From Bacteroidales bacterium (GTDB taxonomy: Bacteria > Bacteroidota > Bacteroidia > Bacteroidales > Bacteroidaceae), in the NCBI GenBank assembly GCA_012517855.1, contig JAAYUD010000094.1, positions 1 through 34,835 of the forward strand: DNA of 34,835 nt, read 5' to 3'. A program made the translations under genes and the position numbers. Within the stretch, counting starts at the first letter, position 1; each line of letters starts with the position of its first letter. Positions 8,417-19,015 of the stretch are shown here, in pieces. The notes under the pieces were generated by a model that ran no database searches, was not told where the DNA came from, and was given only the letters and a program-made list of their open reading frames with translations.

Positions 8417-11400
8417 TTAATAAACTTTCAACTCATAAATGCGAGCAGCGTCTGCACCGATTTCTTGGGTCGGTCCTATTACAAAAAGACGAACATACCG
8501 AACTTTACATGAAGTGAAATCTCGCGTAACAACATCATTATGATTATCTTCAAGCATATCCAGTGTTTTCCATTCTTCGGTCAAGCTATTACGTCCTTGC
8601 AGTAGACAAGAGCGAGTGATGTAGCTTCCATCTTCGATGCCTGCATTAACAAGTTTCCACCCACTAACGGCTTTACTCTCTCCCATATCATAAACGACAT
8701 AGTTGGGAGCTGCAGAAACATCGCACCACTTCGTTTGCTCATTACCATCAATGGCATTCTCTGGGACTTCATCTCTATTAACACTACCGGAACAAGCTAC
8801 AACTTTAGCCCCTTTCAGTAGGTTTTCCTTATCTACCGAATTTGAATCGGATTCATTTTGTTTATTGTTGGTACGAAATAGTTCTGTGGCTGGAGTAACT
8901 CCTATCGTTTCGTTAACAAAAGTTGCCGAGAATACTACCACTTTATCATTATCAGGCAGTTCAACCGTTGTAGCCCCTTTTGGAATATCCAAACCATACT
9001 TGAACATATAAGTAAATTCGTAGGGATGATCGCCAAGAGAAGAATGGCGGTGCGTGCCGACATAAGCGATCTCAGCATCTTTCAAATATCCTTTGGTATG
9101 TCCTTCATGCCCCCATTGTCCAACGAAGCCCGTATAATAAGGCACGGTAAACGATACTTGCTTTTTGGCAACTGTAAAGGTAGCCTTCTGATCTCCAAAT
9201 GTAGAAGCCGCGAGGAAGTATACACGATTATATTTACCGCCTGCTGGGATTTTAATTACATTTTTCTTACATGTTACTCCATTGGTAGCATCTTTTTCTC
9301 CAAATTTAAATGGTATATTATCGACAACGATACCGCTGTCAGGCAATAGCTCTGCAGCATAACTATATCCTCCTTCAAAGTTTCCTTCAGGTCGGAAAGC
9401 GTTATAACTGAAACAACGACGATCGTATACCAACGAAGCTGATTGAGAAAGCAATGTCTTCATTGCTTGTTTTTTCAGTACCACTTTATAAGTTTTTACG
9501 CCAAAAGGTTTGATTGAGACATTCAGCATATTACCGGCGTATGATGCAGAACCAATTTCTCTTTCCGTACCATCTGCCTCAACAGCCTTGTCTATTGTTC
9601 CGGCGAAAGTAAGATGAGAAGTCTGTTCTGACTGTCCCGAATTCTCATAAACTCGAATGATATATTCATCTGATACTTCAGCTTTTTTCAAAGCAGCAAC
9701 AATCACATTATTATTATCTGACGAAACAAATGAAAATTTCCGACCCAAGTCGCCATCATGCTTCGAAGCAATAAAACCACGCAACGGATTATTCAATACC
9801 GCAGCTTTATCAACAGCAACAGCTTTGTCGAGAGCCCCTTTATGCCCAATGATACTATAGGTAAAAATATGGTAACCTTGATCTTGACGAGCCTGATAAG
9901 TATAACTCCGATCGGGCTTTGGAGAATAAAGTAATGACATCCGCAGTGTATTATTATCGGGTTTATCCCAGCCATATTTTGAGTCATTGAGTATAGTCAC
10001 TCCATAGCTATTATCTTTATCAGTAAGGTCTGCCCACTCATGGGCATATACCTCATAAGCATTATCTTTGTTATTGCCACGCTGTACGCTACCAAGTCCT
10101 ATGTCGTAGGTTGCCTTCTCATTTGATACGCTTAACGGAAATTCAGCTTTTAGCATAGAGTTGAGCGAGTGCCAATCAACCTCATTGCAAAAATCGATGC
10201 GATCTGCACGACTTCCTTCATAAAGACGGATGTATTGGTTAAAAGTAGATTTACCATAAGTTTTGGAAACAAGAAGCGACTTGCAAATCGGCCCGTTATC
10301 TACCAACTTAACGGTTACATTTTCTTTAATTCCTACCGGAGCGTTATCAAGAGTTGGCTTCAACACCTCCCAAGCTGGCCAAGAGTAAGATTTACAATCA
10401 TCAAAGACAACAAGTCGGATACTTTTACCTTTCTCAACCAATTCTTTATCGCTCCGTTTATCTACGAGCGAGGTGATATCGCCATTTGCATTAACCGTAA
10501 TCTTATATACGGAATTTTCAAGAGTATTACCCTCCTGAGAAACTGTTTTCAGAACTTTACCGACCTTTCTTACATTATAAACCGCAAAACCTGTTGCCGG
10601 AATATTAGCATCAACGCGAAGATGAGCATCACCCTTTGAATCGATCATCACCTGCGATGGAATTGTTTTGCCTTGTTCATCGCTTACCTGATATGAATTT
10701 TTAGTATCAGGCAAAGTTATATCAGCAATATCTTTTACAGGGAATGCTTCGGTATTATAAAGAATTACAGGGATACCTGTCACCTGAGTATTCAGACGTG
10801 AAGCGACACCGTTAACCGAAGACGTAAGAACTTGAGAGAACTGCTTCAAAGAAAGCATTTCGTCATTCCAAGCAAATTCATAAGCACGAGGAATACTAGT
10901 TCCTGGTAAATCATCGTGGAACTGATTCCAGATAAAACGTTGCCAAGCTTCAGTCATTGTTTTTGTAGGATAAGTAGCAGTTCCCAACCAATCGGCAGCA
11001 ACAGCTGCCCGTTCAGCAGCATCCCCCAACAGTTCATTCTGGCGATTGTAAAGTTTCATAGCCGCTTGCGAAGTATAGCACCCTGTGCCGTGTACATCCA
11101 TCAAGAGTTCACCATCATATACGGGCAGTTCCGAATGATTCTCAAAAGGTAAATAATGCTTATACATCTGATCGCTGGTAGCACTGATAATCTCGATAGG
11201 GCCATCGCCTTTAATACCTTTTTCGACAGCACGCACCGACGTAATATCAGGGGAGCCACCTCGATCTCCCGTGCCATAATAACGATATACCTCGTTTAAT
11301 GGACTTTGTGAGATCTCGCCCAACAACATTTTATTAGAAGACAGGTCTTCGTCATTCCAGCTTTGACCATAGCCAAATCCATGAGTCATCATAATACGGC

Positions 11401-12007
11401 TACCATCGATACCCTGCCACAAGCCAATGGTAAAGGGAAATCTTTTCCCATCAGCAAAGAATGGATGATTGCGCCAACCTAATTTTTGAGACGAGAAGCC
11501 AATCAATCCACAATGTGCCGCCAAAGTAGGAAGATCGTATCCAAAGCCAAAGCAATCCGGCAAAAAGATATCAGTACTTTCCGTGCCAAATTCTTCACGG
11601 TAAAAAGTCTGACCTAATAATATATTACGAAGAAAAGACTCAGGAGAACAAATCAGTGTCTCATTCGCATCCCAACTACTTCCTGCCAAGTGCCAGCGTC
11701 CATTAGCAACATATTTTTTCAACTCTTGGTATTGATCAGGATAATACTCCTTCATCCAAGCATATTTGACACCACCCTCAAAATTAAAGATATAATTCGG
11801 GTATTTTTTCAACAGGAACAAATTCTGATAAAGCGTATTCCACACATAATGTTTAATAGTAGTTTGTACATCCCAATTCCATTGAGTATCAAGATGAGCA
11901 TCCGCAACCATATATGCCGTATACTTTTTGGGCCCAATATTCTGAGCAAAAATGCTGCCACATATAAACGATGCGGCTAATAATGTAATGAATAACTTAT
12001 TTCTCAT
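8417..12007 (-). CDS. GH38 alpha-mannosidase with C-terminal discoidin-like domain
   Basis: Removes alpha-linked mannose, probably in the periplasm: residues 1-21 form a type I signal peptide (cut after IFA) with no lipobox. The catalytic domain (about 28-300) shows DAHLDTQW, with zinc ligands His38 and Asp40. LPDCFGFGYDLP has Asp151 at the nucleophile/zinc position, and FHDDLPGTS has His364 as fourth ligand. All four key residues of GH38 are present, so the enzyme should be active. The helical and beta C-terminal domains run to about 830, followed by an extra beta-rich region (about 850-1040). The last 135 residues have an F5/8 type C (discoidin/CBM32-like) pattern: ENAIDGNEQTKWCDV, YVVYDMGES, VRYVRLFV. 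At 1196 residues it is longer than a plain GH38 because of these additions. It follows SusD by 371 bases and has a candidate promoter of its own. Confidence 0.94.
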   Translation of the reverse strand: MRNKLFITLLAASFICGSIFAQNIGPKKYTAYMVADAHLDTQWNWDVQTTIKHYVWNTLYQNLFLLKKYPNYIFNFEGGVKYAWMKEYYPDQYQELKKYVANGRWHLAGSSWDANETLICSPESFLRNILLGQTFYREEFGTESTDIFLPDCFGFGYDLPTLAAHCGLIGFSSQKLGWRNHPFFADGKRFPFTIGLWQGIDGSRIMMTHGFGYGQSWNDEDLSSNKMLLGEISQSPLNEVYRYYGTGDRGGSPDITSVRAVEKGIKGDGPIEIISATSDQMYKHYLPFENHSELPVYDGELLMDVHGTGCYTSQAAMKLYNRQNELLGDAAERAAVAADWLGTATYPTKTMTEAWQRFIWNQFHDDLPGTSIPRAYEFAWNDEMLSLKQFSQVLTSSVNGVASRLNTQVTGIPVILYNTEAFPVKDIADITLPDTKNSYQVSDEQGKTIPSQVMIDSKGDAHLRVDANIPATGFAVYNVRKVGKVLKTVSQEGNTLENSVYKITVNANGDITSLVDKRSDKELVEKGKSIRLVVFDDCKSYSWPAWEVLKPTLDNAPVGIKENVTVKLVDNGPICKSLLVSKTYGKSTFNQYIRLYEGSRADRIDFCNEVDWHSLNSMLKAEFPLSVSNEKATYDIGLGSVQRGNNKDNAYEVYAHEWADLTDKDNSYGVTILNDSKYGWDKPDNNTLRMSLLYSPKPDRSYTYQARQDQGYHIFTYSIIGHKGALDKAVAVDKAAVLNNPLRGFIASKHDGDLGRKFSFVSSDNNNVIVAALKKAEVSDEYIIRVYENSGQSEQTSHLTFAGTIDKAVEADGTEREIGSASYAGNMLNVSIKPFGVKTYKVVLKKQAMKTLLSQSASLVYDRRCFSYNAFRPEGNFEGGYSYAAELLPDSGIVVDNIPFKFGEKDATNGVTCKKNVIKIPAGGKYNRVYFLAASTFGDQKATFTVAKKQVSFTVPYYTGFVGQWGHEGHTKGYLKDAEIAYVGTHRHSSLGDHPYEFTYMFKYGLDIPKGATTVELPDNDKVVVFSATFVNETIGVTPATELFRTNNKQNESDSNSVDKENLLKGAKVVACSGSVNRDEVPENAIDGNEQTKWCDVSAAPNYVVYDMGESKAVSGWKLVNAGIEDGSYITRSCLLQGRNSLTEEWKTLDMLEDNHNDVVTRDFTSCKVRYVRLFVIGPTQEIGADAARIYELKVY

Positions 12008-12378
12008 ATTATTTTATTGATATATTATTTAAGCTCTTTTCTTGATATATTGTAATTGACAAACTAGAACAGCCCTCTTTAAGCATCACTTTCCCAAAAT
12101 AGTGATTTTGTCATGACAAACTAAAATCAGCATATCCATTCGCTATCCCAATAATCAACAAAGAAATACTATAATGGCAAGAAGATATCGCACAAGAGTC
12201 GCATTCGTTTTGCTAAAAACAAGACAAACGTAAACTACAACATTCCGGAGCAATGAGCTCTTGGCATCATTCTTATGGTAAAAAATTCGCAAGCGAACGA
12301 AACCTTAATCAAAGGCTATTGGGTCTTTCAATTATAAGCTTCATTCACTTACGAATATCTTGCAAATAGTGATATTAA
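12008..12378. other. Intergenic region between SusD and GH38 genes
   Basis: 371 bases without a gene inside an otherwise tight operon. It holds a candidate promoter for GH38 (12225-12232) and a small dyad TTCGCAAGCGAA near 12288-12299. No strong terminator is seen, so readthrough from susD is possible. Confidence 0.5.
12225..12232 (-). promoter_or_regulatory. -7 box candidate for GH38 gene
   Basis: TACGTTTG on the minus strand fits TAnnTTTG exactly. A TTG (plus 12251-12253) lies 18 bases upstream. It is 218 bases before the start codon, which would give a long leader. Confidence 0.4.
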
Positions 12379-14406
12379 TTAATCACCGTTATTACCCTGG
12401 CTCCAGAATGGATTCTGCTTCAACACATTCTGTGAGCGACGAACCTCATCACGATTAATAGGATATAAGAAGTAATTAATCTTAAATACTCTATTTTCTT
12501 CTTTGAAACGTCTCATACTGTAATGCTTCCCATCAACAACAATAAAGCCATTTTGATCTTCGACAGGGCGCATTCCATTAATCATACGCTGACACTTGGG
12601 GTAAGGGCCATAACCTGCAGAAATAAAATTCTGAGCTGCATTCTCCTCGTCCATGGAGTTATACGTAGACTCTTTTTCGAGTTCTTGTGGCTGAATGGGT
12701 TCTAAGTAAAGTCGTGTACGGAAAAAACGCTTATTCTCATAGAAAAATTCCACCCGCCATTCACGGTCGATATAATCTTGCATGACAGAAGCATCGGTCA
12801 TTGCCTCGGGAGGCATAGGAGCCATAAAAGAACGTGCACGTACATTATTGATCATATCGTAAATCTCTTTATTAGGACCCTGAGTGCGGTTAATGGCCTC
12901 AGCATATATGTATATAAACTCCGGAAGACGCCAAATAGGATGAGTCACATTATATCCGGCAGTACTACCTCCTTTGATCCAATGTTCTTGAATAAACTTA
13001 CGTAAATAATATCCGGTTGTAGTAGCTTTAGTTGCACCTATCTTATTAGTACCAGTAGCAGTATTGATATATTCTGTGGCATTTGCCGATTTGTTGCGGA
13101 AAGGAGCACCCATATACAGAATATCACGATAAAAGCGTGGATCACGATTTACATAAGGATCAGCGTCATCATAATACTTATGCCCTGAATTACGATTATA
13201 CTTTTTATCGATCACTGTTCCATCATCAGCTTTTTTTGCTTGATCGGAGAAGATAGAATAACCATAGACCTTTCCATCATCCCCCTTGGCAAGACATTCA
13301 TATTCATCAACTTGTTCCTGCACCGGTTGCATACGACTCTGCCCATCGCGACTTGGAGGATACATATCGCCTACCCAGTTTTGATCTTTTGTAGGGTCAA
13401 CAAACCATACCGCTTCATTTTGATAAAGATTCCAATTCTCCTCGTTTGTCAAGAACATCCGAGAAAGGCGTTCATAAACGGTACTATTATTATAATTCTG
13501 TTGATCCAATCCGCAAAGGAAATCTTGAGATGTATAATTTTGATAAAGCGAGAAACGTTTCACACCACGTACACTGAAATTAATATCCGCTTTTGCTGCT
13601 TCAGCAGCTTTCGTCCAACGACTTGCATCATAAGTATATTTATTTTCAAACACACGCTTGCCCGTATAATGATATTTATCAGAAGCCCCATTCCATAGAG
13701 GACATGCATCTATATACCTAGCCACAGCTATCAAGCCTAGACAAGCTCCTTGATCGACACGTCCGAAATCCTTATCGCCATTTTTATTCCAAGGGTTGAC
13801 ATACTTCATAGCCCGCTGGCAATCCGAGCATATACTGTCGACAACATCGTGAACACATTGTTGTGGATAATTGGACTGATCTCCTTCTTTAAACACAATA
13901 GTCATATAAGGGATCTCGCCATAATCTTTCATCAATATATAATGAATATAAGCGCGCATGAAATATGCTTCGCCAATACGCCTTTGCAAAGCTCCCGACT
14001 CCATGGGGTCATCAGGCGTATTATATTTCTTAACATTAGTCAGAAACAGATTCACCTGGCGGATGGCGAAAAAGCCCTGGCGCCATACATTATACAATGT
14101 ATTGGATTCACTCCAGTCTCCTTCATTAAATTCATCCGTTATACGATTTTCCACGTTAATACCTTCGCATTCGTCAGTAGCACCAGCCATGCCAAAATGG
14201 AAAAAATAATTAATAGGCTTTTCTATATCCGTTGCCTCACCATAGACATGAGTAAGAATTGCTTGCGCTTTATCGAAACGAGCAAATACTTGTTCTTCCG
14301 TCACTTGATCGTCAGGTTCTCTGTCCAAATAAGAATCATTACAAGAAGACAGTACAGGTGCCGCTAGCAACAAGCCAATAAATAATTTAATATATTTTGT
14401 TTTCAT
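12379..14406 (-). CDS. SusD/RagB-family surface glycan-binding lipoprotein
   Basis: Outer-membrane lipoprotein that caps the SusC channel and holds the glycan. The signal ends in a lipobox with Cys22 (VLSSC), followed by N-D, typical for surface export. The N-terminal part (DSYLDREPDDQVTEEQVF) and the TPR-like helices (GEAYFMRAYIHYILMKDYGEIP) are standard SusD. The C-terminal RagB part contains PEFIYIYAEAINR, IYDMINNVRARSF and VEFFYENKRFFRTR. At 675 residues it is somewhat longer than average. The start lies 11 bases behind the susC stop, so the pair is co-transcribed. The ligand is inferred to be an alpha-mannoside from the GH38 and GH76-like neighbours, not from SusD itself. Confidence 0.97.
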   Translation of the reverse strand: MKTKYIKLFIGLLLAAPVLSSCNDSYLDREPDDQVTEEQVFARFDKAQAILTHVYGEATDIEKPINYFFHFGMAGATDECEGINVENRITDEFNEGDWSESNTLYNVWRQGFFAIRQVNLFLTNVKKYNTPDDPMESGALQRRIGEAYFMRAYIHYILMKDYGEIPYMTIVFKEGDQSNYPQQCVHDVVDSICSDCQRAMKYVNPWNKNGDKDFGRVDQGACLGLIAVARYIDACPLWNGASDKYHYTGKRVFENKYTYDASRWTKAAEAAKADINFSVRGVKRFSLYQNYTSQDFLCGLDQQNYNNSTVYERLSRMFLTNEENWNLYQNEAVWFVDPTKDQNWVGDMYPPSRDGQSRMQPVQEQVDEYECLAKGDDGKVYGYSIFSDQAKKADDGTVIDKKYNRNSGHKYYDDADPYVNRDPRFYRDILYMGAPFRNKSANATEYINTATGTNKIGATKATTTGYYLRKFIQEHWIKGGSTAGYNVTHPIWRLPEFIYIYAEAINRTQGPNKEIYDMINNVRARSFMAPMPPEAMTDASVMQDYIDREWRVEFFYENKRFFRTRLYLEPIQPQELEKESTYNSMDEENAAQNFISAGYGPYPKCQRMINGMRPVEDQNGFIVVDGKHYSMRRFKEENRVFKINYFLYPINRDEVRRSQNVLKQNPFWSQGNNGD

Positions 14407-14417
14407 CTTTCTTATTA

Positions 14418-17400
14418 TTAGAGAGTTAATTCAACACCAAAATTAAAGATCTTCAATATAGGATATTGTCCACCCCAACCATTACCGGATTCGGGATCGA
14501 TATCTACATTTTTCATTTTGTCAAACGTCAATAAATTCATACCTTGTGCATAGAACCGAATTTGCTCTATCTTATATTTCGACAACCAACGCTGAGGAAT
14601 GCGATAGCCTATTTCGATTGTTTTCAGACGGAGATAACTAGCGTTGTAAACATACAAACTACTGTTATCGCGTTTATTAATGTTATCTTCACCAAAATGT
14701 AAAGCAGGTAACTTCGCTGTAGATGCAGTTTCTGAAGTCCAACGTTTCAAATGTATTTTTTTGACTTTACCAAACTGATCATTGTCATATAGAGGGAAAG
14801 GATAAATGGCAGAAGATGTCAACTGCTGATCACAAATAGCAGACCCCTGCCACAACATGCTAAAGTCAAAATTCTTATATTGAAATCCCATTGGAATACC
14901 AAACTGAATCTCAGGGAATTGAGGATTGCCGACCGCAGTAATATCGTTATCGTCAATGATACCATCGCGATTGAGATCCTTATAAACACAATCACCTGGA
15001 ATCATCGTACCCCATGACTGATAACCTATTTTATTTAAACGATCCGCCTCCGTCTGATTGCGTACAAAATGATCGAATACATAATCATAATGCTCGCCCA
15101 TACGATGACCTTCTTCACGCGTATAAGCATAACCGACAGGAAGAGTTGCCGAATAAATAATTTTATTGCGCGAATAGGTAAAATTCGGACGAATCCAATA
15201 TCTGAAATTTCGACCAATTTTATCATTCCACGTCAATTCCAAATCAACGCCATGATTGTTTACCTTTCCACAATTCACATAAGATGCATCTGCACCGACA
15301 ACTTCCGAATAACTTAACTTTTTGCCTACCAATTGAGTCACAATATCACTACGATGTTCATCAAAGAAATCGATAGTCAATGCCAATCGTTCACGCAACA
15401 CATGGATATCAAGTCCGATATTCAACTTTTTCGCTTTTTCCCATGTAATTTTTGGGTTAGGCAAACCGCCTTCTTTGATACCTCCGTATGAAGTACCCAA
15501 ATTACTACCGAAGTTATAAGAATCGCCACCCTGATAATAAGTAGTATATAAGAATCGTTGACCTGCACAATAATCAGAGCCCACAGTACCATAAGAAGCT
15601 CTTAACTTCAAGAAGTCCAACCAATTTTGAGTGCTCTTCATGAATTTTTCATTCGTTACGACCCAACCTATAGATAAAGCAGGAAAGAAGCCATAACGAT
15701 GACCGGGAGCAAAATTTTCTGAGCCATTATAGCCAAAATTAAATTCTGCCAAATATCGCTTATCATAATAGTAACTCAACCGTCCGGTCAAGCCCTCTGT
15801 TGCATGAGGTATATCATTATCATTCTTCTCGAGAGAACGATTAAAAAGTAACATAGCGGACACTTCATGTACCTTATCAAAGGTCTGGGCCCAATCCATT
15901 TTCGCTTGATAATAAGTACGTGCATGAGAAGCATTGTGAGAAAATGATTTGCCAAGCGTCTGATCCAAATCATATTTATCTCCTAATGAATAAGCTCCAA
16001 GATAATGTCCCGGATTCATATAAGCGGTAGAACCTACAGAAGGATAAAAGGTTGAATACATAGGGAACGTGGCATAACCTTCACTATACGTACCCAAATT
16101 ATTTTGTCTCCAGGCTCCTTCAGAAGCATCGTAAGAGAATGTCCCTTCTATTTTAAGACCTTTAATGAGCCAACCGAGATCCCATCCCATAGAAAAACTT
16201 CCGTTCAGATAAGTATTCTTTTCATTCGTTTTACCGCGACGTATGAGTTCTCCTAGAATATTCAAGCGATTAGTACCATCGCCATAAAGTAGTCCGTCAG
16301 GATGATTATTCATATAAACTCTATTATCCGGATCAGAATTATTTTCTACCATAATAGGCAAGTATGGAGCACGTGTACTTGCCAACTCCATCAACTTGGC
16401 AGCCGAAGATCCCATCGAAGTACGATCGGAAATTTGTGCTGCCATATCCAATCGAACCCACCAGCGTTTGGTTATATCAATATCTATATTTGACCGAAAA
16501 TTATAACGCGTAAAATCTTGATTTTTACGACTGACATAATTATAATTACCACCTTGTGTAAAATACCCAGCCAAGACATAATAACGTGCTTTACTAGAAC
16601 CTCCTCGTACAGACAAGCTATAATCTTCCTGAACTCCTGGTTTGAATAACCAATTATAATAATCATAACTGTATCCATTCCCATCGGAGTTATCTCCCTT
16701 AGCCTTACGGAACTTATTAATGGCATCACCAGAGAAAAGTACAAGGTCGTTAATATTACTATTATCACGGCGAGCATCATTCAGTTTGGCCTCATTATAA
16801 AGAGTTGCATAATCTGCCGACCCCAGATACTCTGGAAAACTTACAGGAGAATTGACACCAACTGCGGCCTTGAAACTGACAGAAGCCTTTTCTGAAGCAG
16901 AACCACGTTTGGTCGTAATGACAATTACACCGTTTGCACCGCGAATACCATAAGCCGCAGTTGCAGCAGCATCTTTCAATATAGTAAAAGATTCTATCTC
17001 CTCTGCCGATATATAATTCAAATCGCGCTCCACACCATCTATAATAACGATAGGGCTTTGATCTCCATAAGTAGATTTACCGCGAATATAAATTTCGGCC
17101 TTATCTACTCCCGGTTCACCACCACCAAATTGAGTGGCAATCAAGCCAGGCAGACGACCCGCTAGTGCATTGTTAATATTAGCAGTAGGGCTTTGTTTAA
17201 GATCTTTCGTAGTAATAGTGGAAACAGAACCGATCATTGTTTCCTTGCGTTGTTTGGTATAACCGACAACTACAACCTCTTCCAAAGCTTTAGAATCTTC
17301 CACCAAAGCTACATCAACTACTTTTTTATCTTTTACATTGACTTCTTTTGTAGCATAACCGATATAAGAAAAGGCCAAAGTCGCTTCACTGTAAGGTATT

Positions 17401-17651
17401 GCAATAGAATATTTACCATTCACGTCGGTAATAGAACCAAGACTGGTTCCACTAACCTTAACATTGACACCAATCAATGGCTCTTTTGTATTCTGATCTA
17501 TAACCGTGCCTGTAACAATCAATTTTTTTTGTTGTGAGACATTATTATTTATTTCAACAGCAAAAGTAGACTCCCCTCCACAAATGAAGCAAAGTGCGAG
17601 AACAACGGCAAAACACTTAAGCCTTCCTACCATTCGTATAATATTTTTCAT
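14418..17651 (-). CDS. SusC/RagA-family TonB-dependent glycan importer
   Basis: A 1077-residue outer-membrane transporter driven by TonB. After the signal peptide (about 1-31) comes a carboxypeptidase-regulatory-like domain (about 43-120: GTVIDQNTKEPLIGVNVKV, GSITDVNGKYSI). The TonB-box region EEVVVVGY and the plug (about 130-255) follow, with GRLPGLI, IYIRGKST, PIVIIDGV and ANGVIVITTKRG, then the 22-strand barrel, ending in a beta strand with a terminal Leu (FGVELTL). All landmarks are present and in frame. It sits 20 bases behind the GH76-like gene and 11 before susD. Confidence 0.97.
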   Translation of the reverse strand: MKNIIRMVGRLKCFAVVLALCFICGGESTFAVEINNNVSQQKKLIVTGTVIDQNTKEPLIGVNVKVSGTSLGSITDVNGKYSIAIPYSEATLAFSYIGYATKEVNVKDKKVVDVALVEDSKALEEVVVVGYTKQRKETMIGSVSTITTKDLKQSPTANINNALAGRLPGLIATQFGGGEPGVDKAEIYIRGKSTYGDQSPIVIIDGVERDLNYISAEEIESFTILKDAAATAAYGIRGANGVIVITTKRGSASEKASVSFKAAVGVNSPVSFPEYLGSADYATLYNEAKLNDARRDNSNINDLVLFSGDAINKFRKAKGDNSDGNGYSYDYYNWLFKPGVQEDYSLSVRGGSSKARYYVLAGYFTQGGNYNYVSRKNQDFTRYNFRSNIDIDITKRWWVRLDMAAQISDRTSMGSSAAKLMELASTRAPYLPIMVENNSDPDNRVYMNNHPDGLLYGDGTNRLNILGELIRRGKTNEKNTYLNGSFSMGWDLGWLIKGLKIEGTFSYDASEGAWRQNNLGTYSEGYATFPMYSTFYPSVGSTAYMNPGHYLGAYSLGDKYDLDQTLGKSFSHNASHARTYYQAKMDWAQTFDKVHEVSAMLLFNRSLEKNDNDIPHATEGLTGRLSYYYDKRYLAEFNFGYNGSENFAPGHRYGFFPALSIGWVVTNEKFMKSTQNWLDFLKLRASYGTVGSDYCAGQRFLYTTYYQGGDSYNFGSNLGTSYGGIKEGGLPNPKITWEKAKKLNIGLDIHVLRERLALTIDFFDEHRSDIVTQLVGKKLSYSEVVGADASYVNCGKVNNHGVDLELTWNDKIGRNFRYWIRPNFTYSRNKIIYSATLPVGYAYTREEGHRMGEHYDYVFDHFVRNQTEADRLNKIGYQSWGTMIPGDCVYKDLNRDGIIDDNDITAVGNPQFPEIQFGIPMGFQYKNFDFSMLWQGSAICDQQLTSSAIYPFPLYDNDQFGKVKKIHLKRWTSETASTAKLPALHFGEDNINKRDNSSLYVYNASYLRLKTIEIGYRIPQRWLSKYKIEQIRFYAQGMNLLTFDKMKNVDIDPESGNGWGGQYPILKIFNFGVELTL

Positions 17652-17671
17652 TATATTATCAATTTTAATTC

Positions 17672-19015
17672 TTATTTTTTACTCAATTCTGCCTTCATTT
17701 CAATCAAAGTAGCGCCAGCCACTTCAGCCTCAAGAGAAACAACTTTTTTCGAAATATAAGGATCACTGACATCAGTACTCGATACATATTCTCCCGTATA
17801 AGGCGCTTCATACCAACGCGTCCCCCAAAGGCAAGATTCATTTTCCTGTCCATACAGCCAAACAGACTCAACATTGTTATCCAGACAAATCCGATAAGTT
17901 TTAGTATCTGTATTATCCAATATTCCTATTAAATCTTTCAAATAGCGGAAAAAGATACCGCGATAAAGCATTAAAGAGCGGTCTACAGCACCCGGCAATC
18001 CGACATAATCCGGCATGAATACGGGGAATTGCTTATATATAATCTGACGCGAGGTTGAGTAAGAACCATACACTTGGAATTGTGCAAACAAATTGGCATA
18101 TTTCAAATACTGAGCTTTAGCTTCCTTATCGCTTGAGTGATTATAGAGAGCAAGACTCGCCCCTATCATAAGCCCCTGACTAGCACTGTACGAAGTTTTA
18201 TCCTGAGACTGTATGGTCGTGCCTAATTCATTCATATTTACAGATTCATAAGCCTGACCACTTCCATCGAATAAATTTTGTTCCAGAAACGAAAAAACAT
18301 GCGAAGCAAAATCTAAACACGACTGATCATTGGTAGCATTAAAAAGCTTCTCTGCAAAGATCACTGCCGTAGCATTAGATAATGTTGTCCGCATATCAGG
18401 TTGAGAAACCGATACAGGCACACCTATAGCACCAGGAACCGGTTTTTCCGAATCATCGCCACCAGGTTGTTTAGAAGTGGCAGCCTCTGTAATGACAGAA
18501 TATATATTTTTAGCGGCAGTCAGGTATGCATCATTCTTACTTGCCGTATAAAGCCGCAATAATGTAATACCCATAAACTCCGAACTGGCATAAGAAGCAA
18601 TATCCATATAGCTCTGCCCATTGGCAGCATAAACTGAAGCGAGTATTGATTCGGCCTTAGAAAGGTAATCATTAGTGCCGGTACGATTGTAAGCATCTAT
18701 AAGTACATCAATTGCTTGAGATTGAGCAATCAAAGAGACATTACCCTTTACAAATTGTTCTTGTTTATCTCCTCCTTGTGTCATATCCCACCATATTTCG
18801 TTACAGAAATACGTATTATCAGGCAAAAAGTCAGTAGATAAAATCTTAGAACATTTATTAGCAACTGTATTCCAATCAAGGTTAAGATTCGCTGTCATAT
18901 CCGAAGAACCATGATAAATATCCGTCTCATCCTTTACGCTACACGAGAAAAGAGAAACAGAAGACAACGCAAGTAATAATAGTTTATTTTTCATTGTCAC
19001 AATTAGTTTTTTCAT
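17672..19015 (-). CDS. GH76-fold lipoprotein lacking the catalytic Asp pair
   Basis: A 447-residue lipoprotein (lipobox LFSC, Cys25). Helix-pair repeats follow the alpha-1,6-mannanase (GH76) pattern: AQSQAIDVLIDAYNRTGTNDYL; FMGITLLRLYTASKNDAYLTAAKNIY; SNATAVIFAEKLFNATND; YSASQGLMIGASLALYN; YRGIFFRYLKDL. In active GH76 the third helix begins Y-D-D-M-A-W-W; here the ungapped match is Y142-A143-S144-S145-E146-F-M, so both catalytic Asp are gone. A D138 lies four residues earlier but out of register. It is best read as a mannan-binding surface protein; a shifted active site cannot be excluded. The ATG overlaps the stop of the SusE-like gene (ATGA), which supports this start, although Met8 would also give a lipoprotein signal. 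Confidence 0.8.
   Translation of the reverse strand: MKKLIVTMKNKLLLLALSSVSLFSCSVKDETDIYHGSSDMTANLNLDWNTVANKCSKILSTDFLPDNTYFCNEIWWDMTQGGDKQEQFVKGNVSLIAQSQAIDVLIDAYNRTGTNDYLSKAESILASVYAANGQSYMDIASYASSEFMGITLLRLYTASKNDAYLTAAKNIYSVITEAATSKQPGGDDSEKPVPGAIGVPVSVSQPDMRTTLSNATAVIFAEKLFNATNDQSCLDFASHVFSFLEQNLFDGSGQAYESVNMNELGTTIQSQDKTSYSASQGLMIGASLALYNHSSDKEAKAQYLKYANLFAQFQVYGSYSTSRQIIYKQFPVFMPDYVGLPGAVDRSLMLYRGIFFRYLKDLIGILDNTDTKTYRICLDNNVESVWLYGQENESCLWGTRWYEAPYTGEYVSSTDVSDPYISKKVVSLEAEVAGATLIEMKAELSKK

Noticed and set aside
10169-10639. 156-residue plus-strand frame inside the GH38 gene
   Set aside because: Antisense shadow of a conserved enzyme; no start context or family features.
13750-14367. 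205-residue plus-strand frame inside susD
   Set aside because: Antisense shadow; the susD frame is complete and conserved.
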